Below, piece by piece: positions 44,710 through 53,853 of a stretch of 64,000 nucleotides of DNA. How positions within the stretch are numbered: the first letter of the stretch is position 1; each line of letters begins with the position of its first letter. This DNA comes from Vibrio maritimus. Lineage in GTDB: Bacteria > Pseudomonadota > Gammaproteobacteria > Enterobacterales > Vibrionaceae. The notes below the pieces were generated by a model. The model was not told where the DNA came from. It did not search any database and saw nothing but the letters and a program-made list of their open reading frames with translations. The stretch is taken from contig NZ_CP090439.1 of the NCBI RefSeq assembly GCF_021441885.1, forward strand, positions 1,798,001 to 1,862,000, given 5' to 3'. A program made the translations under genes and the position numbers.

Positions 44710-45714
44710 CTACTTCTCGGCCAAATAGCTGACGACATCGGTAACAATTTCATCGCCCACTTCAAGGCCACTAAGTACCTCAAGTTGACCGTCATGGGAT
44801 TGACCCACTCGTACTGGATTCATCGCCACTTTTTCATCGTCCACACGATAGACAACACTCAGTTCTCCGCGGCGAATAACAGCGGACTCTGGAATTTGAA
44901 TCGATGGTTTTTCATCATAGGTAAAGGCGACTTTCACCCACTCACCTGGTAGTAAATTTTGTGGCTGCTCAAGAAGCTCTAGACGAAGGCGGAAGGCACG
45001 AGATTTTTCATGAGCGTAGTTAAACAGCTTAGCCTCGTATGGCTCAAGGGTCGCGCCATTGAGAGTGGTTATAGAAAACTGATTGGCATCTGTGACTTTT
45101 TCACGGTAGCGCTGAGGAATTTCTGTTACCACACGAAGAGGCGACAGTGAAAACCCTGTCATCAATTGACTGCCTGGAGCGACCGTTTCGCCCAGTTCGA
45201 CATGACGCTGAGTAACAACTCCCGTATAAGGAGCACGAATGCTGGTGTAGCCCAACGACTCTTTCGCCTGTGCGACAGCGGCCGTTGCTCGTTTAACCTC
45301 TGCAGCAGAGGAGCGCGCTTCGGCTTCAGCTGCATCTAAACGTTCTCTAGAAATTGCACCTTTAGGAAAGAGTTCGCGATAACGCTTTATCTGCGCTAAC
45401 GCCATAATATTTTGAGCATTGGCGCTGTTTAACTGGGCTAATGCTGCATCTAATGATGCTGACTGTTGCTCTGCACTGATTTCTAGGAGTACATCACCTT
45501 GGCTAACGATGTCATTCACATCAGCATTCACAGCAACGATGCGACCGGAGGTTTGTGCAGATAGCGTTCCGCGATTAACGGCTTCTACAGTGCCATCTAA
45601 TTCCACAATAGAATCAACGCGTTTGATAGCAATAATTGTGGTGTCGAAAGCGTAGGCTGTTGGTGTTCCCAGAACAGCGACTACTACTGCCCACTTAGCT
45701 AGAGTAGATTTCAT
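44710..45714 (-). CDS. RND efflux periplasmic adaptor (MFP)
   Basis: 334 residues with a signal peptide (cleavage after AYA). It has a split lipoyl domain (VEAVNRGTLSAQTSGRIVAV, LGYTSIRAPYTGVVTQRHVELGE), a helical hairpin (about 75-140), and beta-barrel and membrane-proximal domains. It joins the RND pump to an outer-membrane channel. First gene of the pump operon; three operators lie upstream. Confidence 0.92.
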   Translation of the reverse strand: MKSTLAKWAVVVAVLGTPTAYAFDTTIIAIKRVDSIVELDGTVEAVNRGTLSAQTSGRIVAVNADVNDIVSQGDVLLEISAEQQSASLDAALAQLNSANAQNIMALAQIKRYRELFPKGAISRERLDAAEAEARSSAAEVKRATAAVAQAKESLGYTSIRAPYTGVVTQRHVELGETVAPGSQLMTGFSLSPLRVVTEIPQRYREKVTDANQFSITTLNGATLEPYEAKLFNYAHEKSRAFRLRLELLEQPQNLLPGEWVKVAFTYDEKPSIQIPESAVIRRGELSVVYRVDDEKVAMNPVRVGQSHDGQLEVLSGLEVGDEIVTDVVSYLAEK

Positions 45715-45733
45715 CTTGACCTCACGAGTTATA

Positions 45734-45749
45734 ATTAGATATTGCTAAT
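45734..45749. promoter_or_regulatory. BigR-type operator O1, RND operon
   Basis: ATTAG-ATATTG-CTAAT, 20 bases before the adaptor start codon. Confidence 0.75.
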
Positions 45750-45761
45750 ATAACCATATAA

Positions 45762-45777
45762 ATTAGCTTTGTCTAAT
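45762..45777. promoter_or_regulatory. BigR-type operator O2, RND operon
   Basis: ATTAG-CTTTGT-CTAAT, spaced 28 bases from O1. Confidence 0.75.
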
Positions 45778-45783
45778 GTTAAA

Positions 45784-45799
45784 TTTAGAATTTGCTAAT
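45784..45799. promoter_or_regulatory. BigR-type operator O3, RND operon
   Basis: TTTAG-AATTTG-CTAAT, one mismatch, spaced 22 bases from O2. Confidence 0.65.
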
Positions 45800-45837
45800 T
45801 TACCAAATTCGTATCACTATCCCTCTAAAAATTAAGC

Positions 45838-45867
45838 AAAAAAAAGGCCCGATCGTACGATCGGGCC
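45838..45867 (-). terminator. Terminator of the YeeE/YedE pair
   Basis: A 22-bp perfect palindrome GGCCCGATCG-TA-reverse; on the minus strand eight T follow. Confidence 0.92.
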
Positions 45868-45895
45868 CACAAAAACTATCTTTAATTGGTTGATA

Positions 45896-46339
45896 TTATG
45901 ACTGGTTTGCCAACTCTGATGTTGCGCGCTTTTCCACGACTATGTCGGTAAGCACCATGCCAACTAACATAGCAGCCACAAAACCCAAAATCCCAAAACT
46001 GCCATTTGCCATAGATGAAATCGCTGGCCCAGGGCAGATACCTGCAATACCCCAGCCGATGCCAAACAACGCGGCGCCACTCAACAGCATTTTGTCTATC
46101 TTGTTATTGTCACTTAAACAAAACTGATCGGTACAAACTGGCTCTTGCTTCTTACGGATCACCAACCAATAGCTCGGAGCAAAAACAAGTAGCGCACCGC
46201 CCATTACGAACGCCAAATCTGGAGACCAGGCTCCAAAGATATCTAGAAATGCCATGACGTTGGCTGGATCGCCCATGCCTGAAATGATCATGCCAGCACC
46301 GAACAAAAATCCACTTAGTATAGAAATAACACGTTGCAT
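45896..46339 (-). CDS. YeeE/YedE family transporter subunit (DUF6691-like)
   Basis: 147 residues, about four membrane segments. It carries the conserved GAGMIISGMGDPANVMAF near the N-terminus and GIAGICPGPAISSM with the family Cys. This half-size protein pairs with the next gene; together they equal one full YeeE, a thiosulfate or sulfur-compound importer. It starts 9 bases after its partner. Confidence 0.87.
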   Translation of the reverse strand: MQRVISILSGFLFGAGMIISGMGDPANVMAFLDIFGAWSPDLAFVMGGALLVFAPSYWLVIRKKQEPVCTDQFCLSDNNKIDKMLLSGAALFGIGWGIAGICPGPAISSMANGSFGILGFVAAMLVGMVLTDIVVEKRATSELANQS

Positions 46340-46348
46340 CTTTGTCTC

Positions 46349-46765
46349 CTAAAGTACATGAAGCATAACGAAGGTCGTTACCATGGCAACGCCCATAAAA
46401 GTCATTGTGGCAGCAATCGAACGCTTAGATAGACGCCCCATTCCGCAGATGCCATGACCACTCGTGCAGCCATTACCCAACTTGGTACCAATGCCAACTA
46501 GTAGTCCACTGACTATTACGAGTGGTGTAGACACCACCATTTCAGCGGGTGCGATACCTAGCCATTTTGCAGACAGAACGCCGCCCAAAACCATGCCAAG
46601 TACAAACAACACGCGCCAACTGGTATCGCCAGTTTTAGCTTTGTAAATGCGACCGACAATACCACTAATACCGGCTATTTTACCGTTAAACAGTAACAGT
46701 AAAGTAGCTGATACACCGAGTAGCATTCCGCCCAAGAGCGAACCCCAAGGAAATGTAAATTCCAT
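46349..46765 (-). CDS. YeeE/YedE family transporter subunit
   Basis: 138 residues, about four membrane segments, with the signature GIGTKLGNGCTSGHGICGMGRLSKRS, in which Cys residues line the sulfur path in YeeE. The first half of the split transporter. It follows the ArsR gene by 91 bases in the same direction. Confidence 0.9.
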   Translation of the reverse strand: MEFTFPWGSLLGGMLLGVSATLLLLFNGKIAGISGIVGRIYKAKTGDTSWRVLFVLGMVLGGVLSAKWLGIAPAEMVVSTPLVIVSGLLVGIGTKLGNGCTSGHGICGMGRLSKRSIAATMTFMGVAMVTTFVMLHVL

Positions 46766-46856
46766 AACTACCTCATTGAAATTAGAACTTAAAATGATTT
46801 AAGTTGCAGAACTCATGAGAAAACTCTGCAAGTTAAACCAACTTAAACGGTGGGGT

Positions 46857-47150
46857 TTAATGACAGTAGAGCGAATGCAATTGTTGGATCAGCCCAATTA
46901 CACGTTCATCCTTCAGTGAGTAGTAAACGTGTTGGGACTCTTTTCTAACCGAGACTAACTTCGCCTTTTTCAAAACAGTTAGGTGTTGAGAAAAAGCGGA
47001 TTGGCTGAGATCTGAGTTTTCCTGTAGTTGTCCAGCACCCATCTCTCCTTCTACTAACTGGCACAACACAAACAAACGATCCGGGTGAGCCAGTGTTTTT
47101 AGTACGTCAGCGACATCCACGACTTTCGCTTTCATTTGCGGTAAGTTCAC
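46857..47150 (-). CDS. ArsR-family repressor of the BigR/YgaV/SqrR type
   Basis: 97 residues with a winged helix (LKTLAHPDRLFVLCQLVEGE, SQSAFSQHLTVLKKAKLV, VYYSLKDE). Two Cys, one in LFVLCQ and one in the final LYCH, match the pair that forms a polysulfide bridge in BigR/SqrR, which releases DNA when reactive sulfur rises. An ATTAG-type operator lies in its divergent promoter, so autoregulation is likely. Confidence 0.88.
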   Translation of the reverse strand: MNLPQMKAKVVDVADVLKTLAHPDRLFVLCQLVEGEMGAGQLQENSDLSQSAFSQHLTVLKKAKLVSVRKESQHVYYSLKDERVIGLIQQLHSLYCH

Positions 47151-47248
47151 CTTGCTACCTCAATGTGTTGAATAATTGGATGCATTATCTAAGCACTCAT
47201 TAATTTAGTCAATACTTAATTAGGTTTTTAATATTTAGCCAAAATTAT

Positions 47249-47264
47249 ATTAGACATTTCTAAT
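47249..47264. promoter_or_regulatory. BigR-type operator between repressor and reductase
   Basis: ATTAG-ACATTT-CTAAT, about 85 bases before the reductase start and 99 bases before the repressor start; a weaker copy may lie at 47204-47219. Confidence 0.7.
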
Positions 47265-47348
47265 TTTAGCGATTATAGTGTTGCTCATCCGTTAGTGAAC
47301 TGAATTAATTTTTTGGGCAAAGTACCAAAGAAAACAAAGAGGTAAGGT

Positions 47349-49052
47349 ATGACTAAGATTGTAATTGTAGGTGGGGTTGCTGGTGGCGCTTCCGCTGCTG
47401 CGCGTGCTCGTCGTCTGAGTGAAGACGCTGAAATCATCATGTTTGAACGTGGACCATTCGTGTCATTTGCAAACTGTGGACTGCCTTACCACATTGGAGG
47501 AGACATAAAAGATCGCTCCAAACTGCTACTTCAAACACCAGAGAGTTTCTTGGCGCGTTTTAACGTCGATGTTCGAGTAATGAACGAAGTAAAATCGATC
47601 AACCGCGCTGACAAAACGGTGACGATCAAAAATCTTCTAGACGGAAGTGAATATCAGGAATCTTACGACTTCCTTCTTTTAAGTCCGGGTGCGGCACCGT
47701 TCGTTCCTGCGATTCCGGGAATTGATAATCCCCTAACCCATTCGCTGCGCAACATTCCTGATATGGACCGCATCATTCAAACCATTCAGATGAATAAGCC
47801 AGAACATGCAACGGTAATTGGTGGTGGATTCATTGGCCTAGAAATGATGGAAGCCTTCCACCAGCTGGGTATCAAAACAACGCTTATCGAAATGGCTGAT
47901 CAGGTAATGACGCCTGTCGATAAAGAAATGGCTGGATTTGCACACGCGGAAATCAAGCAACGCGGCATAGATCTACGTTTAGGTGCAGCGCTTGAATCTG
48001 TTGAGTACATCCCTTCAACTCAAGTTGCTGATACCAGTGCCGGTGAATCAAGTGAACATCAGCATCTGCAAGGTAAGTTGGCTCTATCATTGAATAATGG
48101 CGATACACTCGAAACCGACTTACTGATTATGTCAATCGGTGTACGCCCAGAAACTAAGCTAGCACAAGAAGCAGGTCTACAACTTGGCGAACTTGGCGGC
48201 ATTTATACCAACGACAGTATGCAGACGAGTGATCCTTCGATCTACGCGGTTGGTGATGCCATTGAAGATAAAGACTTTGTCACAGGCAAAGCGGGATTTG
48301 TTCCACTCGCTGGACCGGCAAACCGCCAAGGTCGTATGGCTGCAGACAACATGCTGGGACGCAGTGAAACGTACCAAGGTACACAAGGCACTGCCATTGT
48401 GAAGATATTTGATTTAGCCGTAGCGTCAGTTGGCAAAAATGAAAAAGTCCTCAAACGTGAAGGCATCAACTACGAAAAAGTATACGTTCATACTGCAAGT
48501 CACGCTGGATATTATCCAGGGGCAGAGATAGTGTCACTGAAACTACTCTTTAGCCCTGAAACAGGCAAGATCCTTGGAGCACAGGCGGCTGGTAAAGACG
48601 GTGTCGACAAGCGTATTGATGTGCTTGCGGTGGCACAGCGTGCTGGCATGACGGTTGAACAGCTCCAACACTTAGAGCTTACTTATGCGCCTCCGTACGG
48701 TAGCGCTAAGGATGTGATCAACCAAGCCGCATTTGTAGCAAACAACATACTGAAAGGCGATGCAACCCCTATCCACTTCGATGAAATAGACAACTTAAAC
48801 GACGATCAAGTGCTGCTCGATGTGCGTAATCCAAGTGAGTTAGAGAACGTTGGCTTTATCGAAGGTGCGATTAATATCCCTGTCGATCAGCTACGCGGTC
48901 GAATGAACGAACTGCCAAAAGACAAAGAGATTGTAATCTACTGCCAAGTTGGGTTACGTGGTAACGTGGCTTATCGCCAATTAGTCAATAATGGCTTTAA
49001 GGCTCGCAACTTGATTGGTGGTTACCGCACCTATAAGTTTGCTAAGGCATAG
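47349..49052 (+). CDS. CoA-disulfide/persulfide reductase with rhodanese domain
   Basis: 567 residues. An FAD/NAD(P)H disulfide reductase fold has IVIVGGVAGGASAAARARR and active Cys in SFANCGLPYH, plus NAD site VIGGGFIGLEMMEAF. A C-terminal rhodanese domain (from about residue 470) has catalytic Cys in IVIYCQVGLRG. This CoADR-Rhd layout reduces CoA persulfide or sulfane sulfur. AGAGGTAAGGT lies just upstream. Divergent from the BigR-type repressor. A bidirectional terminator follows. Confidence 0.92.
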   Translation: MTKIVIVGGVAGGASAAARARRLSEDAEIIMFERGPFVSFANCGLPYHIGGDIKDRSKLLLQTPESFLARFNVDVRVMNEVKSINRADKTVTIKNLLDGSEYQESYDFLLLSPGAAPFVPAIPGIDNPLTHSLRNIPDMDRIIQTIQMNKPEHATVIGGGFIGLEMMEAFHQLGIKTTLIEMADQVMTPVDKEMAGFAHAEIKQRGIDLRLGAALESVEYIPSTQVADTSAGESSEHQHLQGKLALSLNNGDTLETDLLIMSIGVRPETKLAQEAGLQLGELGGIYTNDSMQTSDPSIYAVGDAIEDKDFVTGKAGFVPLAGPANRQGRMAADNMLGRSETYQGTQGTAIVKIFDLAVASVGKNEKVLKREGINYEKVYVHTASHAGYYPGAEIVSLKLLFSPETGKILGAQAAGKDGVDKRIDVLAVAQRAGMTVEQLQHLELTYAPPYGSAKDVINQAAFVANNILKGDATPIHFDEIDNLNDDQVLLDVRNPSELENVGFIEGAINIPVDQLRGRMNELPKDKEIVIYCQVGLRGNVAYRQLVNNGFKARNLIGGYRTYKFAKA

Positions 49053-49079
49053 TAATCACAAGATAACTTTCAATAAATC

Positions 49080-49107
49080 AAAAAGGAGCACCTAGGTGCT
49101 CCTTTTT
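49080..49107. terminator. Bidirectional terminator
   Basis: AAAAAGGAGCACC fully palindromic with its right arm, between the convergent reductase and cytochrome b562 genes. Confidence 0.92.
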
Positions 49108-49108
49108 G

Positions 49109-49507
49109 CTAACCAAATAGACGCTTCCAAATACTTGGGTTGCGCTTATCGTGATATTCGAGGCGAAGACTATCCACTTCACGAAGGGACTGTTTTGCGG
49201 ATTCAAGATCGCCTCTTTCCAATTCAGAATCTACTTCTTCAATCGCTTGCGACAATTTTTTAAACCCTTCCTGGTACAAGTCCGCTTTCTCTGGTGGATA
49301 GTCCCCTTGTTTAGAGTCTGCAATCAACTTATCCAGTGTATCAACGGGCACACGCATCTCTTCTACAGATTGAGCTTCTGCTGCTTGTTTAAACGCGAGC
49401 TTCATCGCTTGCATGTTTTTCTTGAGATCAAATGGCTCACTCGCAAAAGCTGACGTAGATACGAGCGCAGTTAAAGCGACTAGGCTAATTAGGTTTGTTT
49501 TTATCAT
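49109..49507 (-). CDS. Periplasmic cytochrome b562 family protein
   Basis: 132 residues from the ATG at 49507, which begins a signal peptide (MIKTNLISLVALTALVSTSAFAS) and has AAGGACC upstream. It is a four-helix bundle with Met in KKNMQAMKLAF at the heme-ligand position of cytochrome b562 and His in RLEYHDKRNP near the C-terminus. Electron transfer or heme binding in the periplasm is expected. Partners are unknown. Confidence 0.83.
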   Translation of the reverse strand: MIKTNLISLVALTALVSTSAFASEPFDLKKNMQAMKLAFKQAAEAQSVEEMRVPVDTLDKLIADSKQGDYPPEKADLYQEGFKKLSQAIEEVDSELERGDLESAKQSLREVDSLRLEYHDKRNPSIWKRLFG

Positions 49508-49528
49508 TGTTGGTCCTTTTGAGTGCAA

Positions 49529-49552
49529 AAGCCCTCAGTTGCCTGAGGGCTT
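49529..49552 (-). terminator. Terminator of ycdX
   Basis: AAGCCCTCAG-TTGC-CTGAGGGCTT followed on the minus strand by TTG. Confidence 0.82.
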
Positions 49553-49618
49553 CGACATTGTACTTGAACTGGATTTACAAGAGGGATAAAAATTGTTTAG
49601 AAACGTTTAACGCTTTAC

Positions 49619-50368
49619 TTACAGTTCTGCAAATTCAGCAATTGGCTCGCGCCCTCTGAGCTCAAGAAAATCTAAGAACTGTCTTGCCGAACTGGTAATA
49701 ATTTTATCCATTGGCATCTCGATTTCTCGCAGAAGTTTTTCAGTCAGGTCAAATTTGCCAATGGTGTCGTAAAAATGTGAGTCGCTGCCAGTTGTGATAT
49801 AACCACCCGCAGCTTTTACGGCACGTGCTATTTCATAACAGCGTTCGACGCTTCCTACTCGGCTATGTCCTCTAAGGGTAGAGTTGTTAATCTCAATAGC
49901 CACATTATGCTTGGCCGCACATGCTGCAACCGCATCAAAGTCGAAATCAAAGTTCGGATTTCCCAAATGTCCAAGCGCATCAACGTCGCCACTCTCAATG
50001 ACATTCAAAAGTGCCGTAGTATGTGCCTCTTTAGTCGACGGCTTAAATACCGGTTCATGGAAACTTCCAATAATCCAATCTAATGATTTATAGGAAGTTG
50101 GATGAACGTCAATGTTACCCTCAGTATCGAGTATGTTAGCTTCAACGCCTCGAATAATCGCAACTCCGGATAAAAATCGAGGAATTACACGTTGGTTTGA
50201 AAAGAACCAAAAGTGCGGCGCTCCCGGCATAGACTCAGCGTGGTCCGTAGTGCACAAGATCTCTAAGCCGTGGGCTTTTGCAGCTTCAGCGTTTTCTTTA
50301 ATCGTGCTATAGGCATGACCACTCGCATAAGTATGGGTATGGGTATGGGTATCCACCACAAGTTTCAT
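49619..50368 (-). CDS. ycdX: PHP-domain phosphatase YcdX
   Basis: 249 residues, a PHP-fold metal-dependent phosphatase (trinuclear zinc in E. coli YcdX). Matching motifs: TYASGHAYSTI, CTTDHAESMPGAPHFWFF, GVEANIL, IIGSFHEPVF, ALGHLGNPNF and TGSDSHFYD, with the metal His/Asp/Glu. The N-terminal metal motif is lengthened to VDTHTHTHTY by a GGGTAT-type 6-bp repeat; E. coli has VDLHMHTV. Confidence 0.92.
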   Translation of the reverse strand: MKLVVDTHTHTHTYASGHAYSTIKENAEAAKAHGLEILCTTDHAESMPGAPHFWFFSNQRVIPRFLSGVAIIRGVEANILDTEGNIDVHPTSYKSLDWIIGSFHEPVFKPSTKEAHTTALLNVIESGDVDALGHLGNPNFDFDFDAVAACAAKHNVAIEINNSTLRGHSRVGSVERCYEIARAVKAAGGYITTGSDSHFYDTIGKFDLTEKLLREIEMPMDKIITSSARQFLDFLELRGREPIAEFAEL

Positions 50369-50442
50369 TCTTCTCTCCTCGACATTTTTAAGCTAAAGAC
50401 CAGTATCAATCAAAGATATTACAGTTTTTTAGTCTTACCTCT

Positions 50443-50976
50443 TTAAAAGAAGTCAATGGACCCACGACCACTGTTAGGATCTTTGTTGCCACTCTTTTTC
50501 GATGGTGCTTTCTTTGATTGCTCTTTGCTTGAACCGTTTTTGTTAGACTTTTTTGAAGCTGCATTATTCGCTTTATTCTGCTTCTTGCCAACACTTGAGC
50601 TGTTATTGCGACTTTTTTCTTTCTTTGCCTTATCTGATGAAGCAACTTGCGTGCTCGCTTTCGTTTCTTCTGGCTCCATCGGTGGTTGGTCACAAACTAC
50701 AACATAGTATTCTTGGTTGAATTCGAAAAAGTCGCCATCATACATCTTGCGGCGCTTACGAGTTTCTAACTCTCCATTTACCGCAACATAGCCTTCTGCA
50801 ATAAAGTGCTTAGCTTCACCACCGCCACCAACTAAGTTGGCAACCTTGAACAATTTGTACAGTTCAATTGGATGACTTGATACTTCGATTCCAATCGCTT
50901 CAATTTCAATCTCTTCGCCTTCTTCGTAGTCGAAGTCTTCCGGCTCATTTACGTAATCTTGATTCATTGCTTTCAT
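50443..50976 (-). CDS. S4 RNA-binding domain protein
   Basis: 177 residues from the ATG at 50976 (MKAMNQDYVNEP). A longer frame would run through the terminator hairpin of the upstream gene, so a downstream start is preferred; 50997 is an alternative. It has an acidic N-terminus, an S4 domain (ELYKLFKVANLVGGGGEAKHFIAEGYVAVNG, RKRRKMYDGD) as in YbcJ, and a long Lys/Ser/Asn-rich disordered tail. RNA binding is expected. Confidence 0.82.
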   Translation of the reverse strand: MKAMNQDYVNEPEDFDYEEGEEIEIEAIGIEVSSHPIELYKLFKVANLVGGGGEAKHFIAEGYVAVNGELETRKRRKMYDGDFFEFNQEYYVVVCDQPPMEPEETKASTQVASSDKAKKEKSRNNSSSVGKKQNKANNAASKKSNKNGSSKEQSKKAPSKKSGNKDPNSGRGSIDFF

Positions 50977-51025
50977 TACATGTGACTTTTCTCGCATTGT
51001 ACTTGCTTGAGTCGGTACAAGCCAT

Positions 51026-51054
51026 AAAAAGCCCTGCGATGGCAGGGCTTTTTT
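51026..51054 (-). terminator. Terminator of the lipoprotein gene
   Basis: AAAAAGCCCTGC-GATG-GCAGGGCTTTTTT. Confidence 0.9.
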
Positions 51055-51085
51055 CACACAGCAAATAGGATTACGTCTTTGGCAG

Positions 51086-51583
51086 CTACCAGGTCAACGT
51101 TGAGCTTGTTGCAGATATCTGCTTTTTCACTGGATCGTTACCATCATACGTCCATATTTCCACTAAAAAGGTACCGACATGTTCAGCTGCGTTGAAAGAT
51201 AGCTTTGCTTTACCAGAAGTGAGGGCTTGTGACGCCACTTTACTTTCGTACTTGGGCTCTACCTCTCCAGAAGCTAACTCTTCGAACTCGGTATATACAG
51301 TGACAAAAGCTCTTCCACTTACATCGCTAGAAGCATCGATTGTTAGTGAATATTCCTCTATCGGTTGATAATCAAAGCTATCTGGTATTGATAAATCCTC
51401 CATTGTTCGAGCTACTGAAACTGGTGTTGGCGCAGGCGCTGGTGTAGGTTCCGGTGCAGGTGCTACAGCCGGCGGAGTCTCTGCTGCAACACTACCACCT
51501 GAGCCACCCTCACCGCCGCCACCACCGCCACAGCCAACGACTAAACCTAGAGAAATAATTGATGTTACTGTTAGTGCTTTCAT
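51086..51583 (-). CDS. Poly-Gly lipoprotein of unknown function
   Basis: 165 residues from the ATG at 51583, with GGAG upstream. Lipoprotein signal MKALTVTSIISLGLVVGC followed by GGGGGGEGGSGG and a Pro/Ala linker (VAPAPEPTPAPAPTPV), then a beta-rich domain of about 110 residues. It follows the LruC gene by 10 bases and is probably co-transcribed with it. The function is unknown. Confidence 0.75.
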   Translation of the reverse strand: MKALTVTSIISLGLVVGCGGGGGGEGGSGGSVAAETPPAVAPAPEPTPAPAPTPVSVARTMEDLSIPDSFDYQPIEEYSLTIDASSDVSGRAFVTVYTEFEELASGEVEPKYESKVASQALTSGKAKLSFNAAEHVGTFLVEIWTYDGNDPVKKQISATSSTLTW

Positions 51584-51593
51584 GACGCGTCTC

Positions 51594-53738
51594 CTATGGG
51601 ATATAACATTTGCCAGGGGTGGCGAATTGCGATTCGAACCAGTTTTGCGATTGTTCGCCACTAGATTCGGCATACGTTGCATATTCTGGGTACGCCTCTA
51701 TCAAATCCGTATTTTCTGTCGGCCACTGCCATTGGTCATTGACTAGTAGAGCCCACGGTAAGTTTTCTGCTGTCTTGAAGTAGGTACCTGTTGCCGCATT
51801 ACTGACATCTCGGCCTAAACCACTAAACATATCTGCGTCAAACTGCTCTGTCGGTTCGTAGTTAGGTAGGTGCACTTCCCACTTTCTGCCCGGTTGGAAA
51901 TAACCTTCACCGTGGTAGTAACCTGGCGTAGCAAAGATGAACGGGTCGTAAGGCATGGCCATAAGAGATGTGGTGTCCGTACCATCGACGATGTTGACAT
52001 GAAGAGTAAAGTTGAGCTGTACGTCTTCCTTCGCACAAGACAACAGGGTTCTGTGGAATTCACAGCTTTCATGTTTGTACTCGGATGTGTCTTCGCTGAT
52101 GATAAAGATTGCCTCATTCGAAATGGCTTCTAAACCACTACTCTCTGCTTGAACGTCATTCTTGATGAGACGAGTTGTTGCTGCGTCAACATCCGTTCTA
52201 TTCAAACCTTTCAGACGAATAGCAAAGCCGTTATGGTAAGAAGCACCAACGGCTCCAAGATGACCTTCGATTTTCGATTTAACAACATTGTCGTCTCGTA
52301 GGATCTCCGTGATTCGGTAGCTAACAACGACGTCATTCATGTCGTAGTCTGCTGTGTAAGGCCAGTTATCTTCATAAGCGACCGTGGCATAATCTGTCGC
52401 ACTTGGGTAGTAACGCACAGACAACCCTTCACCTGTGACTGCTACCTCGTGATCCTCAACTTCGCCAGAAGTAGAACCACCGAAGTAATCTAGACCTGTT
52501 TGTTGACTGAAGCGGAATCGACTCCAAGTAGTACCGATAAATGCGGCTGCATCAACAGTAAAAACGAGATCGTTGTTACCTGCGTCGAGAAGCTGGTCTG
52601 TAAATACCTGCTCGCCATCATCTGCAAAGTCGCCATCTTGGTTCCAGTCGAACCAAGCCGATAGATATCCCGAGGTTGACGCATTTACGCGAACAATACT
52701 ATCCAAGCCCGGTTCTATGGCTGTTACGAAACCAACACCGTTTTCGTCGTCAATTCCAGTTTCGTCATCGGCGAGGTTGTTCGCTCTGCCGTCTTGGTCG
52801 CCATCAGGTGCCGAATCACCTAGCCATGTTGAGCCATCCAACTCATGTCTAGGGCCATTATCGGCGAGTTTGGTTTGATAAGTAGTAGGAGCGTCACCGA
52901 AGTCGATGTTAGAGTCCTCATCGATAACCGGTGCGTTTGCACAGCGAGCACCATCGTTTTGGTTCGAATTTGGACCGTCAGCGAATTTGACCGCCGGGAC
53001 GACACCATTGGAAATGTTTGTTGCATTGCCCGGTGATAGATCGATACGGTAGATCTGGCCGTCTTGGTTGCGAGAAACATAGTAATAACCATCGACATCG
53101 AAGTATCCGGCACCAAATGTACCCGTTTCACCGGTGTCACCGATGTAGGTTTCTTGCCCCGTACTCGCATCAAACGAGTATAGAGCACCGGAATTGTTGT
53201 CGATACCATACAGCTTTCCGTCACTAGGATGAAACGCGAAGTCTGTTAGGTTAACCACAGCGCGTGTAGTGACACGATTTACGGCAAGCACCGCGCTTGA
53301 GTCCGATTCAAGTGGAGTTAGATCAATGGTGAATAGACCTTTTCCTTTACGGTAGAGGTAATACACACTTTCATATACATCACCTACGTAAAACGTATGG
53401 TCTGTGGGAAGTCCGGAAGTATTCAATATCTCTGCTTGAAAATCCTTACCCAAGCGAACGATACGTTTGTTCGTGGTATCGTAGCCGTAGATGTATCGGC
53501 CATCAAAGTCGAAACCTACCCCATTAATATTTGCATTAAGCCCCGTATCGCCTTGCAACAAGCTCGTTGAGCCTGTCACCAAGTTGACGCCGTATACTTT
53601 TACCGGGTTTGCTTGGAAAAGATAGGCTTTGCTAGGGCAAGTATCGAACGCAGTCGCGTGACTCTCGAAGCCTAGCAGCGATGCTGCTAACCCGCTCCCA
53701 AGTATTGTTAGTGATCTGTATTTGTGTGCTAGTACCAT
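51594..53738 (-). CDS. LruC-domain secreted protein
   Basis: 714 residues with a signal peptide. The first part (about 30-260) reads like a DUF6923 beta-propeller (YIYGYDTTNKRIVRLG, KLYGIDNNSGALYSFD). Then comes a GEVEDHEV-type domain with WFDWNQDGDFADDGEQVF (about 360-440), and a C-terminal LruC domain (YEDNWPYTADYDMNDVVVSYR onward). Asp-rich loops suggest calcium. LruC proteins are surface or matrix proteins of uncertain role. Confidence 0.85.
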   Translation of the reverse strand: MVLAHKYRSLTILGSGLAASLLGFESHATAFDTCPSKAYLFQANPVKVYGVNLVTGSTSLLQGDTGLNANINGVGFDFDGRYIYGYDTTNKRIVRLGKDFQAEILNTSGLPTDHTFYVGDVYESVYYLYRKGKGLFTIDLTPLESDSSAVLAVNRVTTRAVVNLTDFAFHPSDGKLYGIDNNSGALYSFDASTGQETYIGDTGETGTFGAGYFDVDGYYYVSRNQDGQIYRIDLSPGNATNISNGVVPAVKFADGPNSNQNDGARCANAPVIDEDSNIDFGDAPTTYQTKLADNGPRHELDGSTWLGDSAPDGDQDGRANNLADDETGIDDENGVGFVTAIEPGLDSIVRVNASTSGYLSAWFDWNQDGDFADDGEQVFTDQLLDAGNNDLVFTVDAAAFIGTTWSRFRFSQQTGLDYFGGSTSGEVEDHEVAVTGEGLSVRYYPSATDYATVAYEDNWPYTADYDMNDVVVSYRITEILRDDNVVKSKIEGHLGAVGASYHNGFAIRLKGLNRTDVDAATTRLIKNDVQAESSGLEAISNEAIFIISEDTSEYKHESCEFHRTLLSCAKEDVQLNFTLHVNIVDGTDTTSLMAMPYDPFIFATPGYYHGEGYFQPGRKWEVHLPNYEPTEQFDADMFSGLGRDVSNAATGTYFKTAENLPWALLVNDQWQWPTENTDLIEAYPEYATYAESSGEQSQNWFESQFATPGKCYIP

Positions 53739-53853
53739 GAGTTTGTCCCTTTGCTGATGGCTTGAGACTGAAGGTACAAAACACGTGCCAACTATTTAAA
53801 CTTTTAAATTCAATCACTTAAATTGCACCAAGTTTCATTTTTCATTATGAGAA

